Shown piece by piece: positions 7,145 through 8,448 of a DNA stretch of 8,448 nt. Under the pieces are notes generated by a model. The model saw only the letters and a list, made by a program, of their open reading frames with translations. It did no database searches and had not been told where the DNA came from. Source of the stretch: Cellvibrionales bacterium UBA3090. GTDB lineage: Bacteria > Pseudomonadota > Gammaproteobacteria > Pseudomonadales > Porticoccaceae. The DNA is taken from assembly GCA_002367235.1 (NCBI GenBank), contig DFBC01000026.1, positions 10,626-19,073 on the forward strand. Reading direction: 5' to 3'. Every line of letters starts with the position of its first letter. Position 1 is the stretch's first letter. The translations under genes were made by a program, and so were the position numbers.

Positions 7145-7173
7145 CATTCAGCGCCGATATATCGGCATGAATG
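7145..7173 (-). repeat. Hairpin directly behind the rplT stop codon
   Basis: A 14-bp perfect palindrome, GCCGATATATCGGC (7153-7166), is flanked by 6-bp complementary arms CATTCA (7145-7150) and TGAATG (7168-7173), with only 2 and 1 unpaired bases between. It abuts the rplT stop and has no T-tract after it. It may stabilise the 3' end of the L20 message or act with the terminator 11 nt further on. The sequence CGGCGCT occurs both in its 3' flank and in the loop of that terminator. Confidence 0.6.
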
Positions 7174-7530
7174 TTAAGCTAGGGCAGCCTTCGCCTGTTC
7201 TACAACAGAGGCAAATGCAGCCTTATCATGTACAGCAATGTCTGCCAGAACACGACGGTCAAGCTCGATGTTTGCTTTCTTTAATCCAGCGATCAGGCGG
7301 CTATAGCTTAGCCCTTCAGCGCGGGACTGAGCATTAATACGAGTGATCCACAACGCACGGAAGGTACGCTTTTTAACGCGGCGATCGCGATAGGCGTATT
7401 GTCCGGCTTTAGTAACAGCCTGAGTAGCAACACGGAATACACGACTACGAGCACCGTAATAACCTTTCGCTTGCTTCAGGATTTTCTTGTGACGACGGTG
7501 TGCAGTGACACCTCTTTTTACACGTGGCAT
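7174..7530 (-). CDS. rplT: 50S ribosomal protein L20
   Basis: Binds 23S rRNA early in 50S assembly. In E. coli it also represses translation of its own operon by binding the rpmI leader. The 118 residues equal the E. coli length. The basic N-terminal extension VKRGVTAHRRHKKILKQAKGY (4-24) and the core GARSRVFRVA (26-35), AGQYAYRDRR (42-51), SYSRLIAGLKKANIELDRRVLADIAV (75-100) are diagnostic. A good Shine-Dalgarno, AGAGGA, lies seven bases before the ATG. It is 29 nt behind rpmI and cotranscribed with it. The stop is followed at once by a hairpin and then a terminator. Confidence 0.98.
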   Translation of the reverse strand: MPRVKRGVTAHRRHKKILKQAKGYYGARSRVFRVATQAVTKAGQYAYRDRRVKKRTFRALWITRINAQSRAEGLSYSRLIAGLKKANIELDRRVLADIAVHDKAAFASVVEQAKAALA

Positions 7531-7559
7531 ATCTTTATCCTCTCAAACAATTCGATTTA

Positions 7560-7751
7560 TCAGGAACGCAGCAGGCGGTCGACCAGTGGGGCATCAGAAT
7601 CATTCATAGTACTGGTGCCGCGCAGGTTACGCTTACGCTTCTGTGACATTTTTGTGAGGATGTGACTTCTATTAGCATGTTTGTGCTTGTAGCCAGCGCC
7701 GGTTTTCTTAAAGCGCTTGCTTGCACCGCTATGTGCTTTTGCTTTTGGCAT
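7560..7751 (-). CDS. rpmI: 50S ribosomal protein L35
   Basis: Small basic 50S protein of 63 residues, close to the 65 of E. coli. The start MPKAKAHSGASKRFKKTGAGYKHKHANRSHILTK is the L35 signature, with RFKKTG (13-18) and KHKHANRSHIL (22-32); KRKRNLRG follows at 38-45. GGAG lies seven bases before the ATG. It sits between infC and rplT as in most bacteria. The 112-nt spacer before it can fold, and is the likely site where L20 controls rpmI-rplT translation. Confidence 0.97.
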   Translation of the reverse strand: MPKAKAHSGASKRFKKTGAGYKHKHANRSHILTKMSQKRKRNLRGTSTMNDSDAPLVDRLLRS

Positions 7752-7785
7752 TTCAGTTCTCCGTTAATATACGGGTTAAAGTGAA

Positions 7786-7846
7786 AAGAAGTTACTCCCG
7801 GACAGTCTGCCAAAGGCTGAACGCGGGTAGCATTTTTTACTTCTTC
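7786..7846 (-). promoter_or_regulatory. Structured leader of rpmI, candidate L20 translational operator
   Basis: In the infC-rpmI spacer (minus strand) GAAGAAGT (7846-7839) can pair with ACTTCTT (7792-7786), forming a 7-8 bp long-range helix. Inside it CCCG (7827-7824) pairs with CGGG (7800-7797), and GCC-TTT-GGC (7817-7809) forms a small hairpin. The folded element ends about 34 nt before the rpmI ATG. In E. coli L20 represses this operon by binding an RNA structure in the same spacer. Position and foldability support the same role here, but I did not match the L20 contact bases and a database or covariation check was not possible. Confidence 0.4.
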
Positions 7847-7863
7847 CTAGTGCTTACTAATTA

Positions 7864-8406
7864 CTACTTTTTCTTACTTCTGGGGGCGATAACCATAGTA
7901 AGTTGGCGCCCTTCCATTTTCGGATACTGCTCAACCGAACCCAGTTCTTCCAGATCCTTCTCAATTCGTTTGAGCATTTCCATACCGAGCTCTTGGTGAG
8001 CCATTTCACGTCCACGAAACCTGAGGGTGACCTTAGCCTTGTCCCCATTTTCCAGAAAACGCGTCAGATTACGTAGTTTAATCTGGTAATCGCCCACGTC
8101 CGTGCCCGGACGAAACTTCATTTCCTTGACCTGAGTCTGCTTCTGTTTTTTACGTTGAGCAGCTTGCTGCTTTTTCGTCTCAAACAGCTTTTTGCCGTAA
8201 TCCATTACTTTACAAACTGGGGGTTCTGCATCCGGAGAAATTTCCACCAGATCCAAACTCGCCGCCTGAGCAGCGCTAATAGCTTCTGCGATACTAACGA
8301 TACCAGCCTGTTCGCCATTAGCGTCAATTAAACGTACTTCAGAGGCTTCGATCTCTTCGTTCATACGAGATCGTTTTGCTGACCCCTTTCCATAGCTTTT
8401 CTTGAT
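7864..8406 (-). CDS. infC: Translation initiation factor IF-3 (AUC start)
   Basis: Binds the 30S subunit, prevents 50S joining and rejects non-canonical start codons and wrong initiator tRNA. With the start at ATC 8406 the product has 180 residues, the E. coli length. NTD about 16-85 with MNEEIEASEVRL (15-26), LVEISPDAEPPVCKVMDYGKK (52-72), a K/Q-rich linker (about 75-93), and CTD from VKEMKFRPGTDVGDYQIKL on, with RFRGREMAH. The ATG at 8364 would give 166 residues but has no Shine-Dalgarno. The ATC has GGAG eight bases upstream, and the added KKSYGKGSAKRSR aligns without gaps to the basic N-terminus of E. coli IF3: Asn16, Glu18 and Ile19 coincide. Rare AUU/AUC starts are the known basis of IF3 autoregulation. 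A 112-nt spacer follows before rpmI. Confidence 0.95.
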   Translation of the reverse strand: MKKSYGKGSAKRSRMNEEIEASEVRLIDANGEQAGIVSIAEAISAAQAASLDLVEISPDAEPPVCKVMDYGKKLFETKKQQAAQRKKQKQTQVKEMKFRPGTDVGDYQIKLRNLTRFLENGDKAKVTLRFRGREMAHQELGMEMLKRIEKDLEELGSVEQYPKMEGRQLTMVIAPRSKKK

Positions 8407-8448
8407 AACTTAATCTCCAACTTCAGTCTTTTAAATGCACGCGACCGC
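8361..8448 (-). CDS. thrS: Probable 3' end of threonyl-tRNA synthetase gene (partial)
   Basis: In gammaproteobacteria thrS normally precedes infC. The frame read here from the window edge gives RSRAFKRLKLEI and continues to a TGA at 8363-8361; the start resembles the C-terminus of E. coli ThrS (EIRSRSLKQLEE). In this frame thrS would overlap the infC AUC start by 46 nt, and its TGA would overlap the infC ATG 8364 as ATGA. A second frame, ending GRVHLKD with TGA at 8425-8423, would instead stop just before the infC Shine-Dalgarno and leave no overlap. Only about 28 codons are visible, so the frame is undecided. Confidence 0.4.
   Translation of the reverse strand, partial: RSRAFKRLKLEIKLSRKAMERGQQNDLV
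8415..8418 (-). promoter_or_regulatory. infC: Shine-Dalgarno GGAG that decides the infC AUC start
   Basis: GGAG (within AAGTTGGAG) lies eight bases before ATC 8406. No comparable motif lies at a usable distance before the in-frame ATG 8364; the nearest, AGGGG, is about 18 bases away. Confidence 0.7.

Noticed and set aside
7148..7168. Tiny reading frame MPIYRR after rplT as a pheST leader peptide
   Set aside because: It contains no phenylalanine and no ribosome binding site, and it lies entirely inside the palindromic hairpin. It does not fit the Phe-attenuation model.
1..8448. A new defence, CRISPR, toxin-antitoxin or biosynthetic system
   Set aside because: All intact frames are accounted for by known housekeeping or sugar-nucleotide genes. 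No repeat array, paired small ORFs or unknown large gene is present.

Overview
The window is a chromosomal segment of a gammaproteobacterium. The translation block infC-rpmI-rplT-pheS-pheT-ihfA is followed by a short MerR-type regulator and tRNA-Pro, an order I recall from Pseudomonas and related lineages. The proteins read as close relatives of the E. coli and Pseudomonas versions. Base composition is moderate, so a marine or soil gammaproteobacterium is plausible, but I cannot name a genus. Every intact gene is on the minus strand, so transcription runs from high to low coordinates.

Right part (8448 to 2960): what is probably the last codons of thrS enters from the edge. Next come infC (IF3, best explained by an AUC start), a 112-nt structured spacer that may be the L20 translational operator, rpmI (L35) and rplT (L20). 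After rplT lie two hairpins, the second a strong Rho-independent terminator or attenuator. Then follow pheS and pheT (the two subunits of phenylalanyl-tRNA synthetase, separated by an unusually AT-rich 63-nt spacer), ihfA (IHF alpha) 7 nt after pheT, and the merR-like gene overlapping ihfA by 17 nt. Products of this block serve translation initiation, 50S assembly, tRNA-Phe charging and nucleoid architecture.

Middle part (2960 to 1985): tRNA-Pro(GGG) has its own good promoter. Downstream of its 3' end, on the opposite strand, lies a decayed C-terminal piece of a phage-type tyrosine recombinase with three in-frame stops. This is the scar of an integrated element beside a tRNA gene. The stretch from 1985 to about 2281 holds no recognisable gene.

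Left part (1984 to 1): galU (UDP-glucose pyrophosphorylase) and, beyond a clear terminator, a phosphomannomutase gene of the CpsG/ManB type that runs off the window. Both feed sugar nucleotides (UDP-glucose, GDP-mannose) into envelope polysaccharide. A polysaccharide cluster may continue to the left of the window.

I found no convincing new biological system. The items most worth a second look are the AUC start of infC with its ambiguous thrS overlap, the non-coding RNA structures in the rpmI and pheS leaders, and the recombinase relic at tRNA-Pro.
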